Origin: an uncultured Sphingomonas sp.
Lineage (GTDB): Bacteria > Pseudomonadota > Alphaproteobacteria > Sphingomonadales > Sphingomonadaceae
Length of the DNA: 64,000 nucleotides
Reading direction: 5' to 3'
Assembly: GCF_913774285.1 (NCBI RefSeq)
Contig: NZ_CAJYHX010000024.1
Span: 1-64,000, forward strand
A model generated the notes under the pieces. The model was not told where the DNA came from. It did not search any database and saw only the letters and a list, made by a program, of their open reading frames with translations. The translations under genes and the position numbers were made by a program. Shown piece by piece: positions 24,637 through 34,055 of the stretch; the first letter of the stretch is position 1; each line of letters starts with the position of its first letter.

Positions 24637-26001
24637 ATGAACGAGCTGCTGACCGGCGCCTGGCACGCGCTGACCGACGTCCTCAATCCGCACGGCCCGG
24701 CGGTGCACGCCGCCAAGACGTATGCGCCCGGCGACTTCAGCATCCATTTCTTCCTGCAGCTGGCGATCATCCTGCTCGCCTGCCGGGTGGTCGGCTGGGC
24801 GGGGCAGAAGTTCCTGAAGCAGCCCCAAGTGGTCGGCGAGATGATCGCCGGTGTCGTGCTCGGCCCCTCGCTGCTCGGGTTGTTCTTCCCCGATTTGCAG
24901 CTGGCGATTTTCCCCAAGGAAACACGCAACGTCCTCTATGCTGGCGCGCAACTCGGCGTCGGGCTCTACATGTTCATGGTCGGGCTGACGCTGCGGCTCG
25001 ACCATTTCCGGTCCAAGGCGAAGAGCGCCGCGGGCGTCTCCGCCGCCGGGATCGCCGCGCCCTTCTTGCTCGCCGCGCTGATCACGCCCTACCTGCTTGC
25101 CGTACCCGGGCTGTTCACCCCCGGCATCAGCCAGGCCAATGCGACGCTGTTCATGGGCGCCTGCATCGCGCTGACCGCCTTCCCGATGCTCGCCCGGATC
25201 ATCAACGAGCGCGGTCTGGCAAATTCGTCGCTGGGCACGCTGTCGCTCACCGCCGGCGCGTTCGACGACGCCGCCTCCTGGTGCGTGCTGGCGCTGGTGC
25301 TGGCGACCTTCGGCGCGGGGCCGGGCGTGGCGGTGCTCGCGATCGGCGGGGCGGTTCTCTACACCGGCTTCATGCTGCTGTTCGGCCGGCGCCTGCTCGC
25401 GCCGCTCGGCCGCATCGTCGAGGCGCGCGGCGAGATGAGCAGCGCGGTGCTCGCGGTCACGATGATGCTGTTCTGCATGTCCGCCTTCTTCATGGACGCG
25501 ATCGGGATCCATGCGATCTTCGGCGGCTTCCTGATGGGCGTGTGCATGCCGCGCGGGCTGTTCGTCACGGAGCTCAAGCGCAAGGTCGAGCCGCTCGCCG
25601 TGGTGCTGCTGCTGCCGATGTTCTTCACCTATTCGGGGCTCAACACCCAAATGGACATGGTCAACTCGCCCTCGCTGCTGCTGGTCGCACTGGGCATCCT
25701 GGCGGTGTCGGTCCTCGCCAAGTTCGGCGCCTGCTGGGCGGCGGCGCGCGTGGCCGGCGAGGACAACCGCACCGCGCTCGGCATCGGCGCGCTGATGAAC
25801 TCGCGCGGGCTGATGGAGCTGATCATCATCAATATCGGGCTGCAGAAGGGCATCATCGGCCCGACGCTCTTCTCGATGCTGGTGCTGATGGCGATCGTGA
25901 CGACGGTGATGGCAACCCCGCTGTTCGAGGCGGTCTATGGCCGCAAGGCGCGGGCCAGCGGCGAGCTAGACGCGATCGAGGGCCAGCTGGCGACGGTCTA
26001 G
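24637..26001 (+). CDS. CPA2-family cation:proton antiporter (KefB/NapA-like membrane part)
   Basis: A 454-residue membrane protein with about 12-13 helices. The start of the transport domain reads QPQVVGEMIAGVVLGPSLLG, and the core GAFDDAASWCVLALVLA carries the paired aspartates typical of CPA2 exchangers. It lacks the cytoplasmic TrkA-N (RCK) domain found in KefB/KefC. GAGGGG lies upstream of ATG 24637. Its stop codon overlaps that of the convergent halogenase-like gene in the tetramer CTAG. Ion specificity (Na+ or K+) is not determined. Confidence 0.88.
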   Translation: MNELLTGAWHALTDVLNPHGPAVHAAKTYAPGDFSIHFFLQLAIILLACRVVGWAGQKFLKQPQVVGEMIAGVVLGPSLLGLFFPDLQLAIFPKETRNVLYAGAQLGVGLYMFMVGLTLRLDHFRSKAKSAAGVSAAGIAAPFLLAALITPYLLAVPGLFTPGISQANATLFMGACIALTAFPMLARIINERGLANSSLGTLSLTAGAFDDAASWCVLALVLATFGAGPGVAVLAIGGAVLYTGFMLLFGRRLLAPLGRIVEARGEMSSAVLAVTMMLFCMSAFFMDAIGIHAIFGGFLMGVCMPRGLFVTELKRKVEPLAVVLLLPMFFTYSGLNTQMDMVNSPSLLLVALGILAVSVLAKFGACWAAARVAGEDNRTALGIGALMNSRGLMELIIINIGLQKGIIGPTLFSMLVLMAIVTTVMATPLFEAVYGRKARASGELDAIEGQLATV

Positions 26002-27524
26002 CCAGCGAGTTGGCGGATCAGCTCGCGGTGCGCGGGCAGGTCCGCCACCGCCTGTTCGCCGAAGCCGCGGATGCGGGCGAACTGGCGCGCGGCGGCCTCT
26101 TCATGGGGAAAGCCCCCGCGGGCGAGGGAAAGGTCGGTGGGGAAGTCCATCCCGTAGAGGATGTACTGATAGTTGAAGAAGGCGAAGCTTTCGACGTCGA
26201 GCAGAAAATCGAACCGGCTTGGCGGGCGGTGGCGCCATTGGTCGAGCAGCGCCTGCAGCGTGTCCGGGATGGTCGCCGGATCGCGATTGTCGCGCCAGAA
26301 CGGCTCCTCGCGGCGGCTCAGGCAGTAATGGAGCTTGAGGAAGTCGACGATCCGCGCGTAGCGCGCCGTCATCAGCGCGTTGAACCGCGCGGCGGGCGCA
26401 TCGACGGGACCGGCATGCGGGAAAAGCTCGGCAATCATCGCGGCGGCCGCCTCGATCAGCACCACGCCGGTCGCCTCCAGCGGCTCGAGGAACCCACCCG
26501 ATAGGCCGACCGCGACGCAGTTCTTGACCCAAGGCGTGCGGCGATAGCCCGGCTCGAAGCGGATCAGCCGCGCGTCGTGCGGCGCGCCGCCGAGATGCGT
26601 GTCGAGGATCTCCGCCGCGCGATCGTCGTCCAGATGCGTGGAGGAATAGACGCAGCCGATGCCGCGCGCGTGCTGTAGCCCGATATCCCAGGTCCAGCCG
26701 CCCTCGTGGGCCGCGGCGACGGTGGTTGTCGCAATCGGCGCCTCGGGGTCGGCATAGGGGAGCTTGCAGGCAAGCGCGCGGTCGGTGAACAGCTGGTGTC
26801 GTACTGAGGTGAAGGGCGCGCCCAGCGCCTTGCCGATCAGCGCCGCCTCGAACCCCGAACAGTCGATATAGAGGTCGGCGGTGAGGCTGCCATGCTCGCG
26901 CGTCTCGATGCGGTCGATCGCGCCCTGGGCATCGGTATGGGCGGAGAAGACTTCGCCCTCCAGATGCGTCACGCCCAGCTCGATCGCGCGGTCGCGGAGC
27001 AGCTGCGCCAGCCGCACCGCGTCGAAGTGATAGGCGTAGGTGAGCGGCCCGCCGAACCCTGCTTCCTCCGCGCGCTTCGGCGCCCGGCCGTGCGCAGCGA
27101 CCCGGTTCTGGATCGTCATCGCCTCGGCGAAGGGCGCCCGCCGCGCCTCGGGCTGGAGCAGCCAATAGGGCACCAGCCCCGCGCCCTCGGTGTGGAACGG
27201 CGCCTCGAATGGATGGAGGAAACGGTGCCGCGTGCCGTCGGGCCGGGGCGCATGCAGCCAGTCGTCGAAGCGGATGCCCTGCTTGAAGGTAGCGCTCGCC
27301 CGCCGCACGAAGCTGCGCTCGTCGATGCCGAGAAATTCCAGGGTGTGGCGGATCGTGGGGAAGCCCCCCTCCCCCACGCCGACGATCCCCAGCGCGGGCG
27401 ATTCGAGCAGCGTGATCGCGAAGCGCTGCTGATGCGCGACATCGAGATACCGCGCGAGATAGGCGGCAGTGAGCCAGCCCGCGGTGCCGCCGCCCAGGAT
27501 CAGGATCCGCCGCTTGGGGTTCAT
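25998..27524 (-). CDS. Flavin-dependent halogenase-like protein with altered WxWxIP motif
   Basis: A 508-residue member of the tryptophan-halogenase family. FAD-binding GGGTAGW at residues 11-17, conserved lysine Lys81 in ATFKQGIRF and acidic pair Glu347/Glu350 in GGFLEPLEATG are present. The halogenase hallmark WxWxIP is WTWDIG (277-282), with Pro replaced by Gly. In sphingomonads these genes usually accompany TonB receptors and sugar enzymes; their substrate is rarely known. Here it is divergent from a GH27 gene. ATG 27524 gives the FAD motif at the normal position; the open frame upstream belongs to the divergent gene's leader. Confidence 0.85.
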   Translation of the reverse strand: MNPKRRILILGGGTAGWLTAAYLARYLDVAHQQRFAITLLESPALGIVGVGEGGFPTIRHTLEFLGIDERSFVRRASATFKQGIRFDDWLHAPRPDGTRHRFLHPFEAPFHTEGAGLVPYWLLQPEARRAPFAEAMTIQNRVAAHGRAPKRAEEAGFGGPLTYAYHFDAVRLAQLLRDRAIELGVTHLEGEVFSAHTDAQGAIDRIETREHGSLTADLYIDCSGFEAALIGKALGAPFTSVRHQLFTDRALACKLPYADPEAPIATTTVAAAHEGGWTWDIGLQHARGIGCVYSSTHLDDDRAAEILDTHLGGAPHDARLIRFEPGYRRTPWVKNCVAVGLSGGFLEPLEATGVVLIEAAAAMIAELFPHAGPVDAPAARFNALMTARYARIVDFLKLHYCLSRREEPFWRDNRDPATIPDTLQALLDQWRHRPPSRFDFLLDVESFAFFNYQYILYGMDFPTDLSLARGGFPHEEAAARQFARIRGFGEQAVADLPAHRELIRQLAG

Positions 27525-27642
27525 GGCTCCCACGCTACGGCGCGGTGGCGGGCCGGGCAATGGTCGTAGATGGGCTGAAAGCATTTGCCTCTTCCCCGAG
27601 GCTCCGGTTAGTCGGACAAATATAAACGAGGGGAGAAGCAGG

Positions 27643-29541
27643 ATGGCGATCAAGACCTTGGCAGGCATTTCGGGGCTGCTGCTGCTGGCGTCGGCGAGCC
27701 TGCAGGCCGCGCCGCGCGATCCGCTCGCCCCCACCGGCCGCTGGTCGGCCAACACCGATGGCCGCGCGCCGACCCCGCCGATGGGCTGGAACAGCTGGAA
27801 CGCCTTCGCCACCGACGTCGACGAGGAGAAGGTACTCGCCTCGGCGCAGAAGATCGTCGACACCGGGCTCGCGGCCAAGGGCTATCGCTATATCAACCTC
27901 GACGAAGGCTGGTGGGACCATCGCCGCGCCGACGGCCGAATGCTGGTCCGCGCGGACAAATTTCCCTCCGCCCGCACCGCCGACGGCGCAACCTCGTTCA
28001 AGCCGTTCACCGATCGGCTCCACGCGATGGGATTGAAGGCCGGCATCTACACCGATCTCGGCCGCAACACCTGCGCCCAGGCCTATGGCCCCAACGAGCC
28101 GCAGCTACCGCGCGGCAGCGTGCTGGAGCGCGAGGTCGGGCTCTACGGCCATATCGACCAGGACATCGGCCTCTATTTCGGCGAATGGGGCTTTGATTAC
28201 ATCAAAATCGACGGCTGCGGCTTGCGCGCGTACGCCGAAGACATCCCGCTGGTCCAAGCCGGCCGCTACCGCGCCCTCGCCCCGATCCTCGACCTCGACA
28301 GCATCAACCGCTCGAACATCCCGGCGGTGCGGGCGATGTTCGCGCAGGTGAAGGCAGCGCTGGTCCGTGCCGATCCCGATCAGGACTATCTCCTGTCGCT
28401 GTGCATCTGGGGTTCGGCGGACGTGCGCAGCTGGGCCAAGGATGTCGGCAATATCTCGCGCACCAGCGACGACATCACCCCGCACTGGACGCGCCTGCTC
28501 ACCAATTTCGACACCGCGGCGCGGCGCCCGCTGTACGCGCATCCGGGCTCGTGGAACGATCCCGACATGCTGTTCATCGGCAAGGGCGAGTTCGACGCCG
28601 ACCACCTCACCGAGGCTAGGTCGCATTTCGCGCTGTGGGCCATGGTCTCGGCCCCGCTGCTGATCGGCGCCGACCTGCGCACCACGCCGCAATCACTGAT
28701 GGATATTTTCGGCAATGCCGCGCTGATCGCGATCGACCAGGATCCCGCGGGCAACCAGGCGGTGCTCGCCTTCGATACCGACGATTTCCAGATCCTCGTC
28801 AAGACGCTGGCGGACGGTGACAAGGCGGTGGCGCTGTTCAACCGCACCGCCGCACCGACCGAGGCAATCCTCACCGCGCAGCACCTCAAGCTGCGCGACG
28901 ATGCGCCGGTTGCGCTGACCGATCTGTGGACCGGCAAGACCTCCAGCTTCAGCAAGGAAACCAAGTTCAAGCTCGCCCCGCACGAGGCCTTGGTGTTTCG
29001 GGCCAAGGGCACCCGGCTGCTCGCCGACGGACTGTATCTGTCGGAAATGCCCGGCAGCGTGAACCCCGCGGTGGACGGCGTCACCACACCGATGGCCGAC
29101 CCGACGATCCACCGTGCGGTCGTCTCCTGGAGCGGGACGCGCGGCGCCGGGCAGCGGCCGCTCTATGCCGGCTGGGGCGGCGCGCAGGCGGACGCCACCC
29201 CTTACGGCCGCGAGCTCGCGGTGGCGGGCAAGCACTTCACCGCCGGGCTCGGCGTGCTCGCCAACTCGCGGCTGGAGGTGCGCAATGCCGGCTACCGGCA
29301 GCTCACCCTCTCAACAGGTGTGGACGATTCGGCGACCGATGCAGGGCATGCCGTCACCTTCCAGGTCTTTGGCGATGGGCGCCTGCTCGCCACGTCCGCG
29401 CCCGTGCGGCGCGGCGCAGACGCAAAGCCGCTCGCCGTCAACGTCGCGGGCGTAAAGCTGGTCGAGCTGGTGGCCCGCTCCGCCGGTGCGGTGAACGAGC
29501 GACTGCCGATCGTCTGGGGTGACGCCGCTTTCCATCGCTGA
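27643..29541 (+). CDS. GH27 alpha-galactosidase with C-terminal NPCBM-like domain
   Basis: A 632-residue secreted enzyme. Signal peptide residues 1-22 (ends SLQAAP). The GH27 barrel begins PPMGWNSWNAF; nucleophile Asp190 in YIKIDGCG and acid/base Asp277 in RTSDDI are recognisable, as is SWNDPDML. After the barrel and its beta-sandwich, residues about 490-630 (ELAVAGKHFTAGLGVLANS, ARSAGAVNERLPIVWGDA) match the NPCBM carbohydrate-binding module often fused to GH27. It would release alpha-galactosyl residues from oligosaccharides in the periplasm. GGGAG upstream supports ATG 27643. Confidence 0.92.
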   Translation: MAIKTLAGISGLLLLASASLQAAPRDPLAPTGRWSANTDGRAPTPPMGWNSWNAFATDVDEEKVLASAQKIVDTGLAAKGYRYINLDEGWWDHRRADGRMLVRADKFPSARTADGATSFKPFTDRLHAMGLKAGIYTDLGRNTCAQAYGPNEPQLPRGSVLEREVGLYGHIDQDIGLYFGEWGFDYIKIDGCGLRAYAEDIPLVQAGRYRALAPILDLDSINRSNIPAVRAMFAQVKAALVRADPDQDYLLSLCIWGSADVRSWAKDVGNISRTSDDITPHWTRLLTNFDTAARRPLYAHPGSWNDPDMLFIGKGEFDADHLTEARSHFALWAMVSAPLLIGADLRTTPQSLMDIFGNAALIAIDQDPAGNQAVLAFDTDDFQILVKTLADGDKAVALFNRTAAPTEAILTAQHLKLRDDAPVALTDLWTGKTSSFSKETKFKLAPHEALVFRAKGTRLLADGLYLSEMPGSVNPAVDGVTTPMADPTIHRAVVSWSGTRGAGQRPLYAGWGGAQADATPYGRELAVAGKHFTAGLGVLANSRLEVRNAGYRQLTLSTGVDDSATDAGHAVTFQVFGDGRLLATSAPVRRGADAKPLAVNVAGVKLVELVARSAGAVNERLPIVWGDAAFHR

Positions 29542-29675
29542 TCGGAACGCCTTCGAAATCAACTAACTAGCGACAGCCCGCCCGCCGAGTCGGGTTGTTT
29601 CGCGGTCGAATCGCGCCTATCCTGGATCAGTTTCCGGGACAGGTCGTTCTGCTTCCCTATCGAGGCCCAGCAGAC

Positions 29676-30233
29676 ATGACCCCGCACCTTCCCCCCGCCC
29701 TGCGCGACTATTTCGAGAGCTCGCCCGTCGCCCTGTCGTTGGGCGAGGCGGTGGGCGACCATCCGCTGCTGCTCACCAACCAGCGTTTCCGGGATCTTAC
29801 CGGCTATGCCTCGCACGAGATCGCTGGGCAGAATTGCCGCTTCCTCCAGGGCGACAGCGACAACCAGGAAGCGCGCATCCGCATCCACGCCTTCCTCGAC
29901 GACGACGCGCAGACCAGCGTTCGCACCGCCATCGTCAACTTCCGCAAGGACGGCACGCCCTTCGTCAACCTGCTCTACATGTCGAAGCTGCGCGCGCTGA
30001 CCGGCGAGGTGCGCTACATCTTCGCCTCGCAGTTCGACGTCAGCCGCACCCAGCCCGAGCGGCTCGCGGACTATGATCAAGCGCTGGGGCAAACGATTGC
30101 TCGGCTCGCGCCCGTCGTCGCCGAAAGCGGCATCGCGGTGGAAGGCACGTTGATCACCATCGCCAACACCGCCGCGACGATCGCCCAGGCCAAGATGACG
30201 CTCTCCGATCTCGATGCGAGCAGCTATCTGTGA
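29676..30233 (+). CDS. LOV-domain blue-light sensor without output domain
   Basis: A 185-residue protein. Residues about 12-120 form a PAS/LOV domain: the photoactive cysteine is Cys54 in GQNCRFLQG, flavin-contact Asn is in NFRKDGTPF, and the glutamine in YIFASQFDVS completes the LOV set. A C-terminal helical part (residues 125-185) could mediate dimerisation or partner binding, but no enzymatic domain is present. ATG 29676 is used; the frame is open upstream. Its stop overlaps the next gene's GTG start by 4 bases, so it is co-translated with the CheB/CheR/kinase protein, suggesting it gives light input in trans. Confidence 0.9.
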   Translation: MTPHLPPALRDYFESSPVALSLGEAVGDHPLLLTNQRFRDLTGYASHEIAGQNCRFLQGDSDNQEARIRIHAFLDDDAQTSVRTAIVNFRKDGTPFVNLLYMSKLRALTGEVRYIFASQFDVSRTQPERLADYDQALGQTIARLAPVVAESGIAVEGTLITIANTAATIAQAKMTLSDLDASSYL

Positions 30234-33200
30234 ACGCGCCGTTCGACGCCAAGAAGGCGACGCTGCCGGTCGTCGGAATCGGTGCCTCGGCCGGGGGACT
30301 GGAAGCGCTGCGCGAGATGCTGGCGCCCGCCCGCGCGCCGACCGGCATGGCGTTCGTCATCGTCCAGCATCTTGATCCCAACCATGAGAGCATGCTGGCG
30401 CAACTGCTCGACCGGCAGACCAATCTCGAAGTGCTCCAGTGCGAGGGCGGCGAGCAGATCGAGGCGGACAAGGTCTATATCATCCCGCCGGGCCATGGGC
30501 TGGCGATCCGCGGCGGCACGCTCGAGCTGACCGATTTTGCCCAGCCGCGTGGACTTCGCCGCCCGATCGACGATTTCTTCCTTTCGCTCGCCGCCGACCA
30601 GCAGGGCAATGCCGCCTGCGTGATCCTTTCGGGCACCGGCGCCGACGGCACGATCGGGCTGCGCGCGGTGAAGGAACATGGCGGCGTCTGCCTGGTACAG
30701 GAACCGGAGAGCGCGCGCTATGACGGCATGCCACTCTCGGCCGTCGGCACCGGGCTGGTCGACTTCGTCAAGGCGCCGGGCCAGATGCTCGACTGCCTCC
30801 ACGCCTTCTTCCACCGCAGCGGCGGCGAGGAGCAGAAGGAAGAAGCCTCGCTGGTCGCCGATCATGTCGACGAGCTGTGCAAGGTGCTGCGCAGCGCCGT
30901 CGGCCACGACTTCTCCGGCTACAAGCGCACCACGCTGATCCGGCGGATCGAGCGGCGGATGCACGTGCTCGGCATCACCAGCGGCCGCGCCTATCTCGCC
31001 CGCGCCAAGTCCGATTCCGACGAATGCGAGGCGCTGTTCCGCGATCTGCTGATCAACGTCACCCGCTTCTTCCGCGACGCCGACCTGTTCGATCGCCTGC
31101 GCACCCAGGTGATCGAGCCGCTGATGCGCAGCTGGACCAGCGAGGAGGATATCCGCGTCTGGATCCCCGGCTGCTCCTCGGGCGAGGAAGCCTATAGCAT
31201 CGCGATGCTGTTCGCCGAGGCGGCGCGTAAGCTCGCGCTGCCCGCCACCGGCGTGCAGATCTTCGCGACCGATATCGACGAGCAGATGCTGCAGATCGCC
31301 CGGAACGGCGTCTACCCCGCGTCGGCGCTGGTCGACCTGCCGCCGGCCATGCGCGAGCGCTACACGCTGCCGCACAGCGACCGCTTCCAAATCGTGCCGC
31401 AGATCCGCGACATGATCCGCTTTTCCAACCACAGCCTGGTCAAGGACCCGCCCTTCTCGCGGATCGACCTCGTCTCGTGCCGCAACCTGCTGATCTATTT
31501 CGACGATCGCCTGCAGCAATCGGTGATGCCGCTGCTCCATTACGCGATCCGGCCCGAGGGCTATCTGTTCCTGGGGCCTTCCGAGACGATCGGCCGGTTC
31601 GACCATCTGTTTCCGGCAATTGACGGCCAGGCACGGATCTTCCAGCGCTCGCCGGGCGCGCCCAACTATCCGATCGACCTGCCCGGCAGCTCGCGCGCCC
31701 GCAGCCCGCGCGAGGATCGCCACGAGCGCCAGGCGGGCCGGGTCGGCGCCGAGGAGACCGCAGCGGTCCGCCGGCTGATCGATCGCTATGCCCCCGCCAG
31801 CCTGGTGCTCGACCAGGAAGGCGTGATCATCGCCGCCTATGGCCGGCTCGGCCGCTATTTCGACTTTCCCGTCACCCGCACCGGCGGATCGAGCGCGATC
31901 GGCCTTGCCCGCCCGGGCCTGCGCAATGTGCTGGGCCCGCTGCTCCGCGCCGGTCGCGATCGGCGCAAGCGGGTGGTGGCGCGCGACGTCACCGTCGAGT
32001 CCGAATATGGCAGCCAGACGATCGACGTGGTCTGCGATCCGATGCCCGACGGCACGTTGCTGTTCGTGTTCCGCGAGACCGCGCCCTTCCGCCCCGCGCT
32101 CGACGAGGATGTCGCCGAACTCGACGCCGGTGACGATCATCTCGATGCGCTTGAGGACGAGTTGCGCGTCACTCGCCACCGCCTGCGCACCACCGTCGAG
32201 GAACTGGAGACCGCGAACGAGGAGCTGAAGAGCTCCAACGAAGAAATGATGTCGATGAACGAGGAGCTCCAGTCGACCAACGAGGAGCTGTCCACGGTCA
32301 ATGACGAGCTGAAGGGCAAGGTCGACCAGCTGACCGTCGCCAATTCGGACCTGCGCAACTTCTTCGAATCGACCGACCTCGCCGTGGTGGTGCTCGATGC
32401 CGACATGCGCATCCGCAGCTTCACCGAAGCGGCGACCGCGCTGTTTCCCCTCCAGCCGAGCGACCGCGGCCGACCGCTGGCCGATGTCGCCAGCCGCCTG
32501 TCGGGCAACGACTATCTCGCGGATGCCCGTGCGGTGATCGCCGGCGAAGGCCCGCTCCAGCGCCGGGTTACCACCCAGGACGGCAGCCGCACGCTGTCGA
32601 TGCGCACCCTGCCCTACCGCGCGCAGAACGGCACCACCGACGGCGCGACGCTGGTGCTGACCGACATCACCGACGCGCTGTCGCTCGAACGCGCACTCGC
32701 CGCCGAGCGCGAGCGGCTCGACATGGCGATCCGTGCCGGCGGCATCGCGGTGTGGGAATATCGCGTCGATACCGGCGAGACCTTGGTCGACGACCATGCC
32801 CGCGACGTGCTCGGCATCCCGGCCGGCATGGCGCTGAACGACCCCGAGGCGCGGCTCGACCGGATGCACCCGGAGGACCGCCCGCTGTTCGAGGCGGAAC
32901 TGGCGCGGGTGATCGCACAGGGCGGCGACCTCGAGATCAGCTACCGCATTCTCGACGGCGAGGACGTTCGCCGGATCAAGACCTTTGGGCGGCGGGTGGA
33001 CGATGCCGGGCCGCTCCGGCTGGTCGGCGTGTCGATCGACATCACGCCGGAATACAAGCTTGCCGAGACCCGCGAACTGATGCTGCGCGAGATGAACCAC
33101 CGGGTGAAGAACCTGTTCGCCATCGTCAGCGGGATGATCTCGGCCGGGGCCCGCAGCCATGACGACGTGACCCGCTTCGCCAACGACATGCGCGAGCGGA

Positions 33201-33676
33201 TCGCCGCGCTGGGCCGCGCGCATTCGCTGGCGGCGCCGGCGGGCGCCTTGCAGTCGATCGACCTGGCCGAACTCGTCGAGGCGACCCTTGCCCCGTATCG
33301 GGATCATGCCAGCATCGAAATAAATGGTCCGAGCGTGAAGATTCACCGGACCTGTTTGTCCCCCCTTGCGTTGATGCTGCACGAATGGGCGACGAACGCG
33401 GTCAAATATGGGGCACTCGGTGCGAACGGCGGGGAACTCTCCGTGCACTGGGAACGTGTGCCCGACGGCGTCCGGCTCGACTGGCGCGAGGCGGGAGACC
33501 GCCCCGTTTCGGTGGAATCGGGCACCGGCTTCGGCACGATTCTGGTACAAACCTCGTCGCGCCAATTGGGCGTGACGGTCACCCGATCGGCGGAGGACCA
33601 GGTCTTCGCCATCCAGATCCATCTGCCTGCGAAAGTGCTTGCGAATGACGAAGACGGTGATGCTCATCGAGGATGA
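30230..33676 (+). CDS. CheB-CheR-PAS-HWE hybrid: methylesterase/methyltransferase/histidine kinase fusion
   Basis: A 1148-residue multidomain protein. CheB methylesterase domain at 10-190 (GASAGG serine, QHLDPNH histidine, GTGADG aspartate all present); CheR methyltransferase about 200-470 (NVTRFFRD, GCSSGEEAYS, FATDIDEQML); a coiled coil at 637-703 made of repeated NEEL units; two PAS domains about 703-820 and 825-943; and a C-terminal HWE histidine kinase with phospho-acceptor His near 955 in EMNHRVKN, HEWATNAVKYG and the WRE motif. It begins at GTG 30230 (overlap GTGA). With its LOV and response-regulator neighbours it probably signals to a single-domain regulator. Confidence 0.92.
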   Translation: MNAPFDAKKATLPVVGIGASAGGLEALREMLAPARAPTGMAFVIVQHLDPNHESMLAQLLDRQTNLEVLQCEGGEQIEADKVYIIPPGHGLAIRGGTLELTDFAQPRGLRRPIDDFFLSLAADQQGNAACVILSGTGADGTIGLRAVKEHGGVCLVQEPESARYDGMPLSAVGTGLVDFVKAPGQMLDCLHAFFHRSGGEEQKEEASLVADHVDELCKVLRSAVGHDFSGYKRTTLIRRIERRMHVLGITSGRAYLARAKSDSDECEALFRDLLINVTRFFRDADLFDRLRTQVIEPLMRSWTSEEDIRVWIPGCSSGEEAYSIAMLFAEAARKLALPATGVQIFATDIDEQMLQIARNGVYPASALVDLPPAMRERYTLPHSDRFQIVPQIRDMIRFSNHSLVKDPPFSRIDLVSCRNLLIYFDDRLQQSVMPLLHYAIRPEGYLFLGPSETIGRFDHLFPAIDGQARIFQRSPGAPNYPIDLPGSSRARSPREDRHERQAGRVGAEETAAVRRLIDRYAPASLVLDQEGVIIAAYGRLGRYFDFPVTRTGGSSAIGLARPGLRNVLGPLLRAGRDRRKRVVARDVTVESEYGSQTIDVVCDPMPDGTLLFVFRETAPFRPALDEDVAELDAGDDHLDALEDELRVTRHRLRTTVEELETANEELKSSNEEMMSMNEELQSTNEELSTVNDELKGKVDQLTVANSDLRNFFESTDLAVVVLDADMRIRSFTEAATALFPLQPSDRGRPLADVASRLSGNDYLADARAVIAGEGPLQRRVTTQDGSRTLSMRTLPYRAQNGTTDGATLVLTDITDALSLERALAAERERLDMAIRAGGIAVWEYRVDTGETLVDDHARDVLGIPAGMALNDPEARLDRMHPEDRPLFEAELARVIAQGGDLEISYRILDGEDVRRIKTFGRRVDDAGPLRLVGVSIDITPEYKLAETRELMLREMNHRVKNLFAIVSGMISAGARSHDDVTRFANDMRERIAALGRAHSLAAPAGALQSIDLAELVEATLAPYRDHASIEINGPSVKIHRTCLSPLALMLHEWATNAVKYGALGANGGELSVHWERVPDGVRLDWREAGDRPVSVESGTGFGTILVQTSSRQLGVTVTRSAEDQVFAIQIHLPAKVLANDEDGDAHRG

Positions 33677-33998
33677 GCTGTTCGTAGCGCTGGACGTGCA
33701 GGACGTGGTGGAAGAAGCGGGTTTTGCGGTGGAAGGCCCCTATGTTTCGGTCGCCGAAGCATTGGAGGCGGTGGCGAGCCACCTGCCCGGCTGCGCGATT
33801 CTCGACGTGCGCCTGACCGACGGCGAGGTCTTCCCCGCCGCCGATGTGCTGCGCGATGCGGGCGTGCCGATCATCTTCCATTCGGGCCACGCCGACGCGA
33901 CCTCGCTGCGCGCACGCTATCCGCAGGCGGTGGTCTGCTCCAAGCCTTGCTCGCCGAGCGCGCTGCGGGCGGCGGTGGAGAATGTGTTCGCGGCGTGA
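33645..33998 (+). CDS. Single-domain response regulator (CheY-like receiver)
   Basis: A 117-residue receiver domain: acidic pair in MLIEDEL, phospho-acceptor Asp in AILDVRLTDG, Ser/His region IIFHSGHAD, and lysine in VCSKPCSP. There is no DNA-binding domain. It overlaps the kinase gene by 32 bp, which favours it as the kinase's phosphorylation target. ATG 33645 is preferred to TTG 33639. Regulators of this type paired with HWE kinases are often part of the general stress response in alphaproteobacteria; no phyR or nepR gene is seen in this window. Confidence 0.9.
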   Translation: MTKTVMLIEDELFVALDVQDVVEEAGFAVEGPYVSVAEALEAVASHLPGCAILDVRLTDGEVFPAADVLRDAGVPIIFHSGHADATSLRARYPQAVVCSKPCSPSALRAAVENVFAA

Positions 33999-34055
33999 CG
34001 GCCCACGGCATTCGTGTCGTCGACGATCGCGTTGCGGCCCTTTAGTTTAGCCGGA

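Noticed and set aside
29544..29570. GGAAC as the -35 box of an EcfG promoter before the LOV gene
   Set aside because: No CGTT-like -10 box follows at the right distance.
30224..33667. A 1147-codon open frame on the minus strand opposite the CheB-CheR-HWE gene
   Set aside because: It mirrors the coding strand codon for codon in GC-rich DNA, has low-complexity His/Arg/Ala content and no domain. The plus strand shows complete catalytic motifs.
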